Shown piece after piece: positions 9,242-20,193 of a stretch of 64,000 nucleotides of DNA (position 1 is its first letter; each line of letters opens with the position of its first letter). Location: contig NZ_CP061288.1 of NCBI RefSeq assembly GCF_018687355.1, forward strand, positions 1,870,144 to 1,934,143. Direction: 5' to 3'. Below the pieces are notes generated by a model. It worked only from the letters and a program-made list of their open reading frames with translations, made no database searches and was not told where the DNA came from. The position numbers and the translations under genes are program-made. Origin of the DNA: Polynucleobacter sp. VK25. Its GTDB lineage: Bacteria > Pseudomonadota > Gammaproteobacteria > Burkholderiales > Burkholderiaceae.

Positions 9242-9811
9242 ATGCACCGTAATCGAATACATTGGCTCTTTGGCTTATTAATCCTGCTATCTGGACTGCA
9301 GACTGCCAATGCTGCGCCCAACTGCAGTCCTCTACTCTCCCATACTTTTCCTCGCCTCCAAGATGAGGCGCCACAAAATCTTTGCCAATACCAAGGCAAA
9401 GTCATTTTGGTTGTAAACACAGCGAGCTTTTGTGGCTTTACAAGTCAATACGAAGGCCTTGAGAAGCTCTATGCCAAATACAAAGATCAGGGCTTTGTAG
9501 TTTTAGGCTTTCCCTCTAATGACTTCGGACAACAGGAGCCAGGCAGTAATAAGGAGATTGCCGATTTCTGCAAAAACACTTACGACGTGAAATTTCCGAT
9601 GTTTGCTAAGAGCGTAGTTTCTGGAAGTAATCCAAACCCCTTATTTAAGATGTTGATTGCTAAAACGGGCACAACGCCAAAATGGAATTTCTATAAATAC
9701 CTAATAGACCGTAATGGCAATGTTATTGATTCTTTTGGAAGCATGACAAAACCCAGTAGCAGCAGCATTACAGGTCCAATTGAAAAGCTTTTAGGAGAAA
9801 AAGCGCAGTGA
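9242..9811 (+). CDS. Glutathione peroxidase family protein, probably exported
   Basis: Cys-type glutathione peroxidase, 189 residues, with an N-terminal signal-like segment (residues 6-24) that cytosolic BtuE lacks. The catalytic tetrad is visible: Cys64 (ASFCGFTSQYEGL), Gln98 (FGQQEP), Trp148 and Asn149 (KWNFYKYL). Cys110 in ADFCKNTYDVKFP fits the resolving Cys of thioredoxin-dependent members, so thioredoxin may be the real reductant. First gene of a five-gene run; its stop overlaps the GTG start of the next gene. Confidence 0.88.
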   Translation: MHRNRIHWLFGLLILLSGLQTANAAPNCSPLLSHTFPRLQDEAPQNLCQYQGKVILVVNTASFCGFTSQYEGLEKLYAKYKDQGFVVLGFPSNDFGQQEPGSNKEIADFCKNTYDVKFPMFAKSVVSGSNPNPLFKMLIAKTGTTPKWNFYKYLIDRNGNVIDSFGSMTKPSSSSITGPIEKLLGEKAQ

Positions 9812-11184
9812 GTAAAAAACAAATTGCCATTATTGGCGCGGGCATCTCGGGATTAGGCTGCGCTTACGCTTTAAGACAACATCCAGAATTTGAAATCACC
9901 CTATACGAAGCCGGCAATCATATTGGCGGTCATAGCAATACAGTGGACTTCACTTGCAACATTGATGGACAAGAAATCACCCATGGTGTTGATACCGGAT
10001 TCTTAGTCTTCAATCGTAAGACCTATCCACGACTTGTTCGGCTATTTGAAGAAATTCAAGCCCCGGTTGCACCTTCAGAAATGTCTTTTTCTGTATCGAT
10101 TGATGCCACAGGAAAATCTGGGAAACATAAAAAGATTGAATGGGCAGGTAACGACATTAATTCTTTCTTTGGCCAACGATCTAATCTGCTCTCTCCATCA
10201 TTTTGGAGAATGGCCTACGACATCCTACGCTTTAACCGCTTAGCTACTCAGCTAGCACATCAACAAATTGAAGCGGGTCATTTATATAAAGAGCCCGATG
10301 AAAAAATTGCGGATTTTTTAAAGCGTCATCGTTTTAGTCAAAGCTTCAAAGAAAATTATTTTCTCCCAATGATTGGCGCAATTTGGTCATGTTCTGTTGA
10401 GCAGATGTTGGAGTTTCCAATTCAGACGATGGTCCGCTTCTGTCATAACCACGGTCTTTTGCAAATTCAAAATCGCCCACAATGGCTTACGATTAAGGGC
10501 GGCTCACGAGAGTATGTAAAGCGAATTGTTGCGGCCTTAGTAAAACAACAGGTCACCATTAAGCGCGAGTGTGTTCTGCGCGTAAATACAAGCCAGGGAA
10601 GTGAGCAGGTAGAGGTCATCAGCCAGTCAGGCTCAGCGCACTTTGACGAGGTCATCATGGCCTGTCATAGCGACCAAACCCTAGATTTAGTTCATGGCAT
10701 TGATCAACAAGCTAGGAATATTCTTGCAGCAGTTCCATATCAAAAGAACCGAGCAATTTTGCATACTGATATCCGCTTCTTACCCGAAGCAAAGCACTGC
10801 TGGGCAGCGTGGAACTACACCGCAAAATCTGGTGACAAACCAAACGCAAAACAACATGTCAGCGTTAACTATTTAATCAATCGCCTACAGCCACTACCGG
10901 ATCAACTGCAGAACACACAAATTATTGTTAGTCTGAATCCTTCAGAAGAGCCAGACCCAACACTAGTTCATCAAGAGATTCACTATTCGCACCCCGTGTT
11001 TGATATGAGTGCAATACAAGCCCAGAAAGAGCTTCCGATGATTCAAGGAAACGCTTCCATTTGGTATTGCGGCGCCTGGACAGGCTTCGGATTTCATGAG
11101 GATGGCTTACGCTCTGGTGAGCTAGTAGCTGAAGCTCTCATTGAAAGCGTCCGCCAACCCATAAGAGCCAAACAAGATATCTAA
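9808..11184 (+). CDS. FAD-dependent oxidoreductase (NAD(P)/FAD-binding amine oxidase family)
   Basis: A 458-residue flavoprotein. The dinucleotide-binding GxGxxG is in IIGAGISGLGCAYAL at 8-22 with the Glu of LYEAGNHIGGHSNTVD following. Proteins of this type sit directly before DUF1365 and cyclopropane-synthase genes in many proteobacteria, and the set is thought to modify membrane fatty acids; the exact reaction is not settled. The start is GTG at 9808, behind TTAGGAGA, overlapping the previous stop. A 3-bp gap separates it from the DUF1365 gene. Confidence 0.88.
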   Translation: MSKKQIAIIGAGISGLGCAYALRQHPEFEITLYEAGNHIGGHSNTVDFTCNIDGQEITHGVDTGFLVFNRKTYPRLVRLFEEIQAPVAPSEMSFSVSIDATGKSGKHKKIEWAGNDINSFFGQRSNLLSPSFWRMAYDILRFNRLATQLAHQQIEAGHLYKEPDEKIADFLKRHRFSQSFKENYFLPMIGAIWSCSVEQMLEFPIQTMVRFCHNHGLLQIQNRPQWLTIKGGSREYVKRIVAALVKQQVTIKRECVLRVNTSQGSEQVEVISQSGSAHFDEVIMACHSDQTLDLVHGIDQQARNILAAVPYQKNRAILHTDIRFLPEAKHCWAAWNYTAKSGDKPNAKQHVSVNYLINRLQPLPDQLQNTQIIVSLNPSEEPDPTLVHQEIHYSHPVFDMSAIQAQKELPMIQGNASIWYCGAWTGFGFHEDGLRSGELVAEALIESVRQPIRAKQDI

Positions 11185-11187
11185 TCA

Positions 11188-11973
11188 ATGGCGCAAGCAA
11201 AGATTAACTTTGGAGTAGTAAAACACCAGCGCGTACGGCCGGCTAAGAACGCTTTTGGCTATGGTGTATTTACTGTTTCGATACCCATGCGCGCGCGCAG
11301 TGCAGATCCTAAACTCCTTGATCAAAATGGATTAAGCGACAACCACTGGGGGCTTTGTGCATTCTTTGATAAAGACCATGGCCTAGGAGAATCCAATAGC
11401 CTGGCATGGATCGAAAAGATTCTTGCTGAGAACGGCGTACAAAATATTGACGGGGAAATTTGGCTGCAAACTTTTCCAAGGGTACTAGGCTATGTCTTTA
11501 ATCCAGTCAGTTTTTGGATTTGCACTCGAGCTAATGGCAAAGTACAGGCTGTGTTGGCTGAAGTAAATAATACCTTTGGTGAGCGCCACTGCTATTTGCT
11601 GCATAAAGATTCTGGTGAAGAGCTTTATTCAGGCGAGACTCTTACTAGCAAAAAAGTATTCCATGTTTCACCGTTTTGTGAAGTGCGAGGCGATTACCAC
11701 TTTCGCTTTTTATTTCCCAAAGATAGCAGTAGCGGAAAAAACAATGTCTGCCGCATTGAACTGCATGAGGATGGCCTACCCCTAATCAATACCAGCATCA
11801 GCGGCACCAGTCGCCCCTTAAGCCAAAGCAATGTTGCCCTGGCGCTGATGCGCTACCCATTGATGAGCTTGGGCGTCATTTTCCGCATTCATTGGCAAGC
11901 ATTGAAATTGTGGATAAAAGGTGTACCCTTTCATTCAAAACCTAAACCCCCAGAACTTGAAGTCAGCAGATGA
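11188..11973 (+). CDS. DUF1365 family protein
   Basis: A 261-residue protein of the DUF1365 family. The recognisable region is around FPRVLGYVFNPVSFWICTR (about 97-115), followed by AEVNNTFGERHCYLL. It is always found near a Cfa-type methyltransferase and the FAD oxidoreductase, suggesting a shared lipid-modification pathway; its chemistry is unknown to me. Its stop overlaps the cfa start by 4 bp. Confidence 0.9.
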   Translation: MAQAKINFGVVKHQRVRPAKNAFGYGVFTVSIPMRARSADPKLLDQNGLSDNHWGLCAFFDKDHGLGESNSLAWIEKILAENGVQNIDGEIWLQTFPRVLGYVFNPVSFWICTRANGKVQAVLAEVNNTFGERHCYLLHKDSGEELYSGETLTSKKVFHVSPFCEVRGDYHFRFLFPKDSSSGKNNVCRIELHEDGLPLINTSISGTSRPLSQSNVALALMRYPLMSLGVIFRIHWQALKLWIKGVPFHSKPKPPELEVSR

Positions 11974-13265
11974 ATCGCCCCGGACAATCCCTACTCTCTA
12001 GATTAAATTTTTCTCGCCCGCAAGGGCAAGCTGGCTCCTCCTATCAATATCAAATTAGTGCAAAGACACTTCTCACACTCTTAACTCAGCTTAGCAGTGG
12101 CCATCTAAAAGTCACGTTACCGACTGGTGAAAAGCGTGAGTTTGGCAACCACAGCGATGCTTTACATGCTGAAATTCATGTCTTGGAGTGGTCAGTATTT
12201 AAAGAGATCATGTCGCATGGTGATATTGGTTTTGCCGAGAGCTATATCCAGGGGAAATGGAATACTCCTGATCTCAAAGCGCTGCTTGAGCTCGCGATAC
12301 GTAATCGAACTATTTTAGAAAAAGCCATTTATGGCAATTGGTATGGCTCTATTTTTTATCGCCTCAAGCATTGGCTAAGAGATAACACCAAAGCCGGAAG
12401 TCGCAAGAATATTCATGCGCATTACGACTTAGGCAATGCTTTCTATACGCTTTGGCTTGACCCTACCATGAGCTACTCCAGCGCCTGGTTTTCTGAAGGC
12501 GATAAGCAAACCTTGGCAGATGCGCAACGAGCAAAGATCAGTCGCATTCTTGACTCACTCCAAACAAAGCCTGGAAATCACATTTTAGAAATTGGCTGTG
12601 GCTGGGGCGGTGTAATGGAAGAGTCTCTGCGCAACAATAGGTCCATTACAGGGCTCACCTTATCTACAGAACAAAAAGCTTTCGCAGAAAAACGTTTAGC
12701 TACAGTGCAGACACAAGTATCCAATCCCTCTGCATTTGAAGTGCGTCTGCAAGACTATCGTGATTGCCAAGAGAAATTTGATGGCATTGCTTCAGTTGAA
12801 ATGTTTGAAGCGGTTGGAGAAAAACATTGGCCAGAATATTTTGAAACGATTGCCAAATGCCTTAAAGCTGGTGGCAAAGCCTGCATTCAAACCATCGTCA
12901 TCGCAGAAGATCTCTTTGATCGCTATCGCCGCAACACTGACTTTATTCAGCAATATGTGTTCCCCGGCGGTATGCTGCCCTCTCGATCAAGCTTTAAGGC
13001 AAGCGCTGCTAAAGCTGGATTGCAAATTGAGGATGAGTTTGAATTTGGTACAGATTATGCAAAAACACTTTGCCTTTGGCGTGATAGCTTTAATCAGAAA
13101 CTTCAAGAGGTCCGTCAATTGGGCTTTGATGAGGCCTTCATTCGACTCTGGAACTTCTACCTGATGTATTGCGCTGCAGGTTTCACTGAACGTAATATTG
13201 ATGTGGTGCAATTTACCCTCAGTCACCAACCAACATCAACATCTTCTGATACTCTGAGGGCATGA
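11970..13265 (+). CDS. cfa: Cyclopropane-fatty-acyl-phospholipid synthase family methyltransferase
   Basis: SAM-dependent methyltransferase acting on unsaturated acyl chains of membrane phospholipids, 431 residues. An N-terminal lipid-binding domain (about 1-140) precedes NIHAHYDLGNAFYTLWLDP and the SAM site ILEIGCGWGG (about 206-215). FPGGMLPS and the C-terminal LMYCAAGF with its conserved Cys match CFA synthase. Within this FAD/DUF1365 cluster it may make other methylated or furan-type lipids. It overlaps both neighbours by 4 bp, indicating tight coupling. Confidence 0.88.
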   Translation: MNRPGQSLLSRLNFSRPQGQAGSSYQYQISAKTLLTLLTQLSSGHLKVTLPTGEKREFGNHSDALHAEIHVLEWSVFKEIMSHGDIGFAESYIQGKWNTPDLKALLELAIRNRTILEKAIYGNWYGSIFYRLKHWLRDNTKAGSRKNIHAHYDLGNAFYTLWLDPTMSYSSAWFSEGDKQTLADAQRAKISRILDSLQTKPGNHILEIGCGWGGVMEESLRNNRSITGLTLSTEQKAFAEKRLATVQTQVSNPSAFEVRLQDYRDCQEKFDGIASVEMFEAVGEKHWPEYFETIAKCLKAGGKACIQTIVIAEDLFDRYRRNTDFIQQYVFPGGMLPSRSSFKASAAKAGLQIEDEFEFGTDYAKTLCLWRDSFNQKLQEVRQLGFDEAFIRLWNFYLMYCAAGFTERNIDVVQFTLSHQPTSTSSDTLRA

Positions 13266-14038
13266 AACAATCTGGTATTGAGAAATTCTCAGGCAAAAGA
13301 GTCTGGGTCATTGGCGCCTCTAGCGGCATCGGGGAGGCATGTGCAAAGGCGCTACTTCTCAAAGGTGCGAAGGTAGCGCTTTCTAGCCGAAGGGCAGAAC
13401 GATTAAACCAAATTGCACTTGCTGGCGGAGATGATCAAACCCTGGTTATTCCATTGGATGTCACAGACGATGCGCAACTAAAAGATGGCTACACAACCAT
13501 CATGAGCGCTTGGGGTGGAATTGATCTCCTGCTGTTTGTATCAGGAATGTATGTACCGCTCCGCGCAGATAATTTTGATATCAAGGTTGCAGAAAATACG
13601 ATTGACGCCAATCTTTTGGGGCCGATGAGAGCAGTTGCATTAGTGATGCCAGAAATGCTCAAGGCCCACTCAGGGCATATTGCCATCGTTGGCAGTGTTG
13701 CAGGTTATAGCGGTCTTCCAAAGGCTTTAGCCTATGGGCCAAGTAAAGCAGCCATCATTAATTTTTGTGAGAATTTATATTACGACTTACTGCCCACCGG
13801 AGTCAGCGTACATATGATCTCACCGGGCTTTGTGGCTACGGAAGCTACTGCACAGAATGACTTTGAAATGCCAGCCCTCATTAGCGCCGAAGAGGCTGCT
13901 CAGGAAATTTTGGCAGGGATACATAAGGGGGAATTTGATATTCACTTCCCTAAACGCTTCTCAAGATTCTTAAAGCTTCTGCGAATCTTGCCTTATCCAA
14001 TCTACTTTTGGATTGTGCGTCGCTTCGTCAAAATCTAA
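13262..14038 (+). CDS. Short-chain dehydrogenase/reductase
   Basis: Classical SDR, 258 residues. The cofactor motif is GASSGIGEA (about 18-26), with Ser-Arg-Arg near residues 42-44 favouring NADP(H), and the active-site YGPSK pair is near 159-163. The C-terminus carries basic and hydrophobic residues (YPIYFWIVRRFVKI), which may contact the membrane. It is the last gene of the lipid-modification run and overlaps cfa by 4 bp. The substrate is unknown. Confidence 0.85.
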   Translation: MKQSGIEKFSGKRVWVIGASSGIGEACAKALLLKGAKVALSSRRAERLNQIALAGGDDQTLVIPLDVTDDAQLKDGYTTIMSAWGGIDLLLFVSGMYVPLRADNFDIKVAENTIDANLLGPMRAVALVMPEMLKAHSGHIAIVGSVAGYSGLPKALAYGPSKAAIINFCENLYYDLLPTGVSVHMISPGFVATEATAQNDFEMPALISAEEAAQEILAGIHKGEFDIHFPKRFSRFLKLLRILPYPIYFWIVRRFVKI

Positions 14039-14054
14039 GTAATGATGAAATGAT

Positions 14055-14084
14055 GCAGTGACACGGTAACGAACGCCTCACTGC
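14055..14084. terminator. Inverted repeat between convergent SDR and dsbA genes
   Basis: GCAGTGA at 14055-14061 pairs perfectly with TCACTGC at 14078-14084. A competing pair, GTAACGAA and TTCGTTAC, overlaps it and reaches into the dsbA stop. The position between two convergent genes fits a bidirectional terminator, though the T-run is weak. Confidence 0.4.
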
Positions 14085-14092
14085 CTTATTCG

Positions 14093-14740
14093 TTACTGCT
14101 TGTACTTATCTTTGCGGATTTTGTCTTCTAGATAATCCATCACCGCGATGGCTTTAGCTTTGGATCCTGCAATAGAGGGCGATGTTACGTACTTGCCCTG
14201 CATCACAATTGTAGGGACTCCATCAATACGATAGGCCTCTGTTAATTGCTTGGCAGCTCGCGCTTTAGATACCACCGCGAATGAGCGATAGGTTGCCAAG
14301 AAGGTATTGCGATCAATGCCTTGAGATGCAACCCAATCCGCAATCTCTGACTCAGTTAAGAGACGCTTATTCTCTTTGTGCATGGCATACATGACTTTTT
14401 CATTCAAGGCGTCAGCTTTGCCCATAGATTCCAGGGCGTAATACATCTGACTATGCGGCAAGAAATCATCGCGGAAGGCTACAGGAACTCTTTTGAAGAC
14501 GACATCTTTAGGCTGACGCTTTACCCAGCTGCTCAGCTCAGGCTCAAAGTCGTAACAATGTGGGCATCCATACCAAAAGAATTCAATAACCTCTACTTTC
14601 CCTTTGGTTTCTACTGGCTGTGCAATAGGCAGCACACGGTAGTCAAAACCCTCTTCAATTTTTTGGCTCTGCGCTGTAGCCAAGCCACTTAAAGAAAGGA
14701 GTGCAAATAAGGTAATGAATCTTTTGCTAAATGAAATCAT
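14093..14740 (-). CDS. dsbA: Thiol:disulfide interchange protein DsbA
   Basis: Periplasmic disulfide-introducing oxidoreductase, 215 residues. A signal peptide ends at ATA near residue 23; the active site is Cys59-Pro-His-Cys62 within FFWYGCPHCYDFEPEL, and the cis-Pro loop is DGVPTIVM. The C-P-H-C dipeptide is that of strongly oxidising DsbA. Its start overlaps the stop of the SPOR-domain gene by 4 bp. Confidence 0.94.
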   Translation of the reverse strand: MISFSKRFITLFALLSLSGLATAQSQKIEEGFDYRVLPIAQPVETKGKVEVIEFFWYGCPHCYDFEPELSSWVKRQPKDVVFKRVPVAFRDDFLPHSQMYYALESMGKADALNEKVMYAMHKENKRLLTESEIADWVASQGIDRNTFLATYRSFAVVSKARAAKQLTEAYRIDGVPTIVMQGKYVTSPSIAGSKAKAIAVMDYLEDKIRKDKYKQ

Positions 14741-15330
14741 GATTTACTAGATTTAATTAAGGTTGGTTTAATGCCAATGCCGCTCAATTTGTCGCGAACT
14801 GCATTGCTCTCTTCAACAGTGTTGTAGGGTCCTATGCGTACACGCCAAAGCGTATTGCCATCACTAGTAACTTCACTTAACTGGGCCTGAATTCCCTGAA
14901 TGGCTAAGTTTGCTTTTTGTGCATCCGCATCAGCACGCTTAGTAAACGCACCTACTTGCAAGAAATAAATGGAGTCTGATTTAGCTGTAGATGTAGCAGT
15001 TGAATCTACAGGCTTATCAGCGGATTTCTTACCATTTACTAAATCACCAATCGGATCTGCTGAAGCGGGTGCAGGTGATTTACCCTGGAGTGGCTTATTC
15101 AAATCAATCGGTTCAGCTGGGCTAGCTGCTTCGCCATCGGCTGGTGCAGCAGAAGGTTTGATAGTCAAAGGCAGACTAGGGGCACGCATGCCAGGTCTTT
15201 CTTGGGGGGTATTTTTAGAAAGATAAAAGGCGATCACAAAGGCAATGCCCAGACCAGCACCTAGACCCAAAATAAAGCCGAGGATAGTGCCGCCGTATTG
15301 GGAATTTTGTTGATTCGGTGTTTTCATCAT
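14737..15330 (-). CDS. SPOR domain-containing membrane protein
   Basis: A 197-residue protein with one N-terminal transmembrane helix (about 15-36), a Pro/Ala/Ser/Lys-rich periplasmic linker (about 45-118) and a C-terminal SPOR domain (about 120-195; IYFLQVGAFTKRADADAQ and WRVRIGPYNTVEESN). SPOR domains bind denuded peptidoglycan at the division septum, so a role in late cell division (FtsN- or DedD-like) is likely. It lies between argS and dsbA in one orientation, as in related betaproteobacteria. Confidence 0.87.
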   Translation of the reverse strand: MMKTPNQQNSQYGGTILGFILGLGAGLGIAFVIAFYLSKNTPQERPGMRAPSLPLTIKPSAAPADGEAASPAEPIDLNKPLQGKSPAPASADPIGDLVNGKKSADKPVDSTATSTAKSDSIYFLQVGAFTKRADADAQKANLAIQGIQAQLSEVTSDGNTLWRVRIGPYNTVEESNAVRDKLSGIGIKPTLIKSSKS

Positions 15331-15365
15331 TTCCTCATCTTACATCTACGCCTCATACCCCGCCA

Positions 15366-17093
15366 TTACATCTTTGCTGGTGCGGATACCCCGAGTACTT
15401 TTAGGCCATTTTGCAAAACTTGGCGGGTTGCCAAAAGCAAAGCAAGACGAGCCAATTTTAAATTTTGATCGTCGACCAATACGCGATCGGCGTTATAGAA
15501 AGTGTGGAAATCGCCCGCCAAGTCACGTAGATAAAAAGCTAATGCGTGGGGAGCCAACTCTTCTGCAGCAGTCGTTAACATCTCCGGATATTCTGCCAAG
15601 CGACGCAACAAGTGATCAGACGCTTTGCTTTGTAAGAGGGATAAATCCGCTTTAGCCAAATCTGATGCTTGTCCACCCCACTGCTGCAGGATTGAGCTGA
15701 TTCGCGCATATGCATATTGAACATAGAACACAGGGTTCTCATCGTTCTGCTGCAAAGCTAAATCAATATCAAATACAAATTCTGTATCTGCTTTGCGAGA
15801 GATCAAGAAAAAGCGCACCGCATCACGACCACGTTGCAATGCTAACTCTCTTTCTTCAGGCGTCATCTCTGGCGTCACGCCACCAGACCATTCAACCAAA
15901 TCACGCACAGTCACATATGAACCAGCGCGCTTAGAAATTTTTACTTCTTCACCATGGCGCATCACCGTAACCATCTTGTGCAAGACATATTCTGGATACG
16001 TTTTAGGAATATCCCAGCCACGCTTCTGCGCTACGCCTTGCAGGCCTGAGCGAACACGGGCAATGGTTCCATGGTGGTCGCTACCTTGAACGTTGATGAC
16101 TTTTTGAAAACCGCGATTCCACTTACTGGTGTGGTACGCAACGTCAGGTACAAAGTAGGTGAAACTGCCATCCGACTTACGCATCACGCGGTCTTTATCA
16201 TCCCCGTCATCCGTGCTCTTGAGCCACAAGGCGCCTTCAGATTCATAAGTCTTGCCGATACTTTGCAAATCACCAACAATTTGTGCAACGCTGCCATCGG
16301 TATACAAAGAAGATTCCAAGTAATAGCAATCAAATTTAACGCCGAAAGTTTTTAAGTCAATATCCTGCTCATTGCGTAAATAGGCAACTGCAAACTGACG
16401 AATCGCTTCGATGTCATCTTTAAATTCTGCGGAAGCTTTAAACGCTTCAGCAATCTCTGCAATATATTCACCGTTATAAGCTTGTTCAGGCCACTTGGCA
16501 TCACCAGGTTTTAAGCCTTGTAAGCGCGCTTGTACTGATAAGGCTAAATTCGCAATTTGTACGCCAGCATCGTTGTAATAAAACTCACGATGTACTTGAA
16601 TTCCTTGAGTTGCTAATAAATTAGCCAAGGCATCGCCGAGTGCGGCCTGTCTACCGTGACCAACATGCAATGGGCCGGTTGGATTGGCAGAAACAAACTC
16701 AATCATGGCCCTTTGGGCAGCCCCATCACTTGGCGCGGACTTCCCAAAATCGGCACCAGCAGAGATGATCTCACTCACTACCGCAGTCTTGGCAGCATTA
16801 CTAAGGCGGAAATTAATAAATCCAGGACCAGCAATTTCACAAGATGCAATGAGTTCATTAAAGCCGGCTTGTTGCTGCAAGCGCTCCACCAAGGCTTGCG
16901 CCAACTCGCGTGGGTTAAGCTTCCAGGCCTTCGAAAGCTGGAGAGCGATATTACAGGCGACATCTCCATGATCAACAGCCTTAGGACGCTCTAGACGCGG
17001 GGCAGGAGCTTCGCTTAAGCCGCGCTCCTGAGCCAAGGCTGCAAGGGCAGCGCTCAGCATTTCAATTAAACGATTTTTATTGGTCGACAACAT
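15366..17093 (-). CDS. argS: Arginyl-tRNA synthetase
   Basis: Class I aminoacyl-tRNA synthetase, 575 residues. The HIGH-type motif reads HVGH within [18 protein letters not shown], and the KMSKS region is replaced by [12 protein letters not shown], as is usual for ArgS. The N-terminal Add-1 domain and the C-terminal anticodon-binding DALR domain (from about residue 460) are present. It is probably the first gene of an argS-SPOR-dsbA unit. Confidence 0.97.
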   Translation of the reverse strand: MLSTNKNRLIEMLSAALAALAQERGLSEAPAPRLERPKAVDHGDVACNIALQLSKAWKLNPRELAQALVERLQQQAGFNELIASCEIAGPGFINFRLSNAAKTAVVSEIISAGADFGKSAPSDGAAQRAMIEFVSANPTGPLHVGHGRQAALGDALANLLATQGIQVHREFYYNDAGVQIANLALSVQARLQGLKPGDAKWPEQAYNGEYIAEIAEAFKASAEFKDDIEAIRQFAVAYLRNEQDIDLKTFGVKFDCYYLESSLYTDGSVAQIVGDLQSIGKTYESEGALWLKSTDDGDDKDRVMRKSDGSFTYFVPDVAYHTSKWNRGFQKVINVQGSDHHGTIARVRSGLQGVAQKRGWDIPKTYPEYVLHKMVTVMRHGEEVKISKRAGSYVTVRDLVEWSGGVTPEMTPEERELALQRGRDAVRFFLISRKADTEFVFDIDLALQQNDENPVFYVQYAYARISSILQQWGGQASDLAKADLSLLQSKASDHLLRRLAEYPEMLTTAAEELAPHALAFYLRDLAGDFHTFYNADRVLVDDQNLKLARLALLLATRQVLQNGLKVLGVSAPAKM

Positions 17094-17128
17094 AGATAAG
17101 TGAGTTTATCAGGTGGTAAGCTATCGAA

Positions 17129-17446
17129 ATGATCTATCAATTTCGCTCCAAGGCTGGTCCAGATGTCATCATGCTGGCGGATCTGACTAAGCGAATTTTT
17201 GACATTTTAGGGCGCCCCCTAGAGCCTCGGGGCATCCTGACGGTGGAACAACTCCCAAATCTCATTACCGCACTAGAAACTGCCATTCTCAAAGATCTTG
17301 AAGAGCGGGCTAAAGCAAATGAGGATGCCGATAAAGGTGCCGAGAAACCCAAGTTAACTGATCGCCTTGGACAGCGCGCTTACCCATTCCTCGAGCTGAT
17401 GAAACAGGCTAAAGCCAAAGACGAACCCGTCATGTGGGGCGTTTAG
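17129..17446 (+). CDS. DUF1840 family protein
   Basis: A 105-residue protein beginning [16 protein letters not shown], the signature start of DUF1840, a small family mostly in betaproteobacteria. It is acidic and Lys-rich in the middle (about 64-80). Function unknown; cytoplasmic by sequence. It is divergent from argS and overlaps the 3' end of metH by 4 bp on the opposite strand. Confidence 0.9.
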   Translation: MIYQFRSKAGPDVIMLADLTKRIFDILGRPLEPRGILTVEQLPNLITALETAILKDLEERAKANEDADKGAEKPKLTDRLGQRAYPFLELMKQAKAKDEPVMWGV

Positions 17447-20193
17447 TCTATCAAGCTCGCTAGCTGGCGACGGGTGTCTTCAACAGTTTGACCGCGGCGT
17501 TTTGCTAAGTCTTCAACCTGATCATCAGATAGTTTGCCTACATTGAAGTAACGCGCATCCGGATGAGCCAAATAGAAGCCGCTCACACTTGACGCTGGAT
17601 TCATGGCCATCGACTCAGTTAAGGTCATGCCAATATCTTCAGAACCAATGACGCGCAACAAATCTTCCTTGACCTCATGCGCAGGACAGGCCGGATAGCC
17701 AGGCGCTGGACGTATGCCGCGATATTCCTCATTAATCATCTGATCATTTGTCAGAATCTCATCGCTTGCATAACCCCAAAGGTCAGTTCGAACGCGATGG
17801 TGCATTAATTCTGCAAAGGCTTCTGCTAAGCGATCTGCCAAAGCCTTCAACATAATCGCGCTGTAATCGTCATGCTTCGCCTGAAACTCAGCAACCTTCT
17901 TTTCAACGCCGTGACCGGTTGTCACAGCAAAGCAACCAAGGTAATCAGCAACACCAACATCTTTTGGCGCAACGTAATCAGCCAAACATCGATTCGGTCT
18001 ACGTACGCCATCGATCACTGGGCGCTCGGACTGTTGACGCAAGTTATGCCAAACAAACAAAGGATGTTCGCGAGCCTCATCGCTATAGAGAACGATGTCA
18101 TCACCAACGGTATTAGCGGGATAGAAAGCCACTACAGCATCAGCTTGTAACCATTGGCCTTTAATCAACTTGTCGAGCAACGCTTGCGCATCTGCATACA
18201 CCTTGCGCGCTTCAACACCCACAATCTCGTCATCCAAGATTGCAGGAAATTTACCTGCCAAGTCCCAGGTCTGGAAGAATGGTGTCCAGTCGATGTACTT
18301 TGCAATATCACTCAGTGCAAAGTTTTTAAATACACGGCGACCAATGAACTTTGGCTTCTCAGGAACATAGGAAGACCAATCGATCATCTCGCGATTCTTG
18401 CGAGCCGCTTCTAAAGAAATCGTAGGCGCCGCTTTCTTATTCGCGTGTTGCTCCCGAATGCGTACATAGTCATCACGTAAATCTTGAATAAATTTCTTGG
18501 CGCTCTCATCTGAAAGCAAACTAGAGGCGACAGATACTGAGCGCGATGCATCGGGCACGTACACCACTGGGCCATCGTAGTGCGGGGCAATCTTCACAGC
18601 AGTATGGACACGCGAAGTAGTTGCGCCACCAATCATCAAAGGAATTTGACGTTCGCGGAACCAATCATCACGCTGCATCTCTTGCGCCACGTAGGTCATC
18701 TCTTCTAGAGAAGGTGTAATCAATCCAGATAAACCAACAATGTCAGCATTTTCTTCTTTGGCACGCTTGAGGATCTCTGCGCAAGGCACCATCACGCCCA
18801 TATTGGCTACTTCAAAGTTATTACATTGCAGAACTACGGTCACAATATTTTTACCAATATCGTGTACATCACCCTTCACAGTAGCCATCACAATCTTGCC
18901 TTTGGCCTTCGCTTCGCCACCAGCAGCAATATGTTGACGCTTCTCTTCTTCGATATACGGAATCAAGATGGCAACCGCCTGCTTCATTACACGTGCACTC
19001 TTAACCACTTGCGGCAAGAACATTTTGCCGGCGCCAAACAAGTCACCAACGACGTTCATGCCATCCATGAGCGGGCCTTCAATCACTTCGATTGGTCTAC
19101 CGCCTGCACCCATGATTTCAGCGCGCAATTCTTCAGTATCTTCTTCAATAAAAGTAGTGATGCCGTGAACCAGGGCGTGGGTTAAGCGCTCGCGCACTGG
19201 AGCCTCACGCCAAACCAAGTTCTCCACCTGTTTAGCGCCACCGCCCTTAAATTGATCAGCAATATCCAACAGTCGCTCTGTCGGAGTTTTGCCATCTTTT
19301 TCTTTGAAGCGATTGAGAACAACATCCTCAACGCGCTCACGCAATTCTGGATCTAAATCTGCATACACACCTAATTGACCGGCGTTCACAATACCCATGT
19401 CCATGCCAGCTTGAATGGCGTGATACAGAAACACAGTATGAATCGCTTCGCGGACACGATCATTGCCGCGGAATGAGAAGCTCACATTGGAAACTCCGCC
19501 ACTTACCTTGGCGCCTGGCAGATTTTCTTTAATCCAGCGAGTGGCATCAATAAAGTCAACGGCATAGTTGTCGTGTTCTTCAATGCCAGTAGCAATTGCA
19601 AAAATGTTTGGATCAAAAATAATGTCTTCTGCCGGGAAGCCAATTTCATTTACCAAAATCTCATAGCAACGCTGGCAGATTTCAGTCTTACGCTTAAATG
19701 TATCGGCTTGCCCCACTTCATCAAAAGCCATCACTACAGAAGCGGCGCCATAACGACGAATCAAGCGTGCTTGTTTTCTAAAAGACTCTTCGCCCTCTTT
19801 CAGGGAGATCGAGTTAACAATGGGTTTGCCCTGAATACACTTTAAGCCCGCCTCAATGACGCTCCACTTAGAGGAGTCGATCATGATAGGCACACGGGCA
19901 ATATCAGGCTCAGAGGCAATCAAGTTTAAGAAGCGCATCATTGCCGCCTCAGAATCAAGCATTGCTTCATCCATATTGATGTCGATGACTTGCGCACCGT
20001 TCTCAACCTGCTGACGCGCCACTACAAGCGCCTCATCAAATTGATTATTCAAAATCATGCGGGAAAATGCTTTTGAGCCTGTGACGTTAGTGCGCTCACC
20101 AATATTGACGAAGCCAACATCAGCAGTAACGTTAAAAGGCTCAAGACCGGAAAGCTTCATCGCAGGCATGACTTTTTTCTCAATCTTGCTCAT
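17443..20193 (-). CDS. metH: Methionine synthase, folate/cobalamin/activation chain
   Basis: C-terminal three-quarters of cobalamin-dependent methionine synthase as a separate 916-residue chain. In order: pterin-binding methyl-THF domain (about 10-290; [13 protein letters not shown] at 26-38), cobalamin cap (about 330-420), B12-binding domain with [12 protein letters not shown] near residue 441 (His is the cobalt ligand), and the SAM-binding reactivation domain (from about 590; [18 protein letters not shown]). It overlaps the homocysteine-binding chain by 4 bp, so the two are translated together. A split metH is normal in this group, not a frameshift artefact. Confidence 0.95.
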   Translation of the reverse strand: MSKIEKKVMPAMKLSGLEPFNVTADVGFVNIGERTNVTGSKAFSRMILNNQFDEALVVARQQVENGAQVIDINMDEAMLDSEAAMMRFLNLIASEPDIARVPIMIDSSKWSVIEAGLKCIQGKPIVNSISLKEGEESFRKQARLIRRYGAASVVMAFDEVGQADTFKRKTEICQRCYEILVNEIGFPAEDIIFDPNIFAIATGIEEHDNYAVDFIDATRWIKENLPGAKVSGGVSNVSFSFRGNDRVREAIHTVFLYHAIQAGMDMGIVNAGQLGVYADLDPELRERVEDVVLNRFKEKDGKTPTERLLDIADQFKGGGAKQVENLVWREAPVRERLTHALVHGITTFIEEDTEELRAEIMGAGGRPIEVIEGPLMDGMNVVGDLFGAGKMFLPQVVKSARVMKQAVAILIPYIEEEKRQHIAAGGEAKAKGKIVMATVKGDVHDIGKNIVTVVLQCNNFEVANMGVMVPCAEILKRAKEENADIVGLSGLITPSLEEMTYVAQEMQRDDWFRERQIPLMIGGATTSRVHTAVKIAPHYDGPVVYVPDASRSVSVASSLLSDESAKKFIQDLRDDYVRIREQHANKKAAPTISLEAARKNREMIDWSSYVPEKPKFIGRRVFKNFALSDIAKYIDWTPFFQTWDLAGKFPAILDDEIVGVEARKVYADAQALLDKLIKGQWLQADAVVAFYPANTVGDDIVLYSDEAREHPLFVWHNLRQQSERPVIDGVRRPNRCLADYVAPKDVGVADYLGCFAVTTGHGVEKKVAEFQAKHDDYSAIMLKALADRLAEAFAELMHHRVRTDLWGYASDEILTNDQMINEEYRGIRPAPGYPACPAHEVKEDLLRVIGSEDIGMTLTESMAMNPASSVSGFYLAHPDARYFNVGKLSDDQVEDLAKRRGQTVEDTRRQLASLID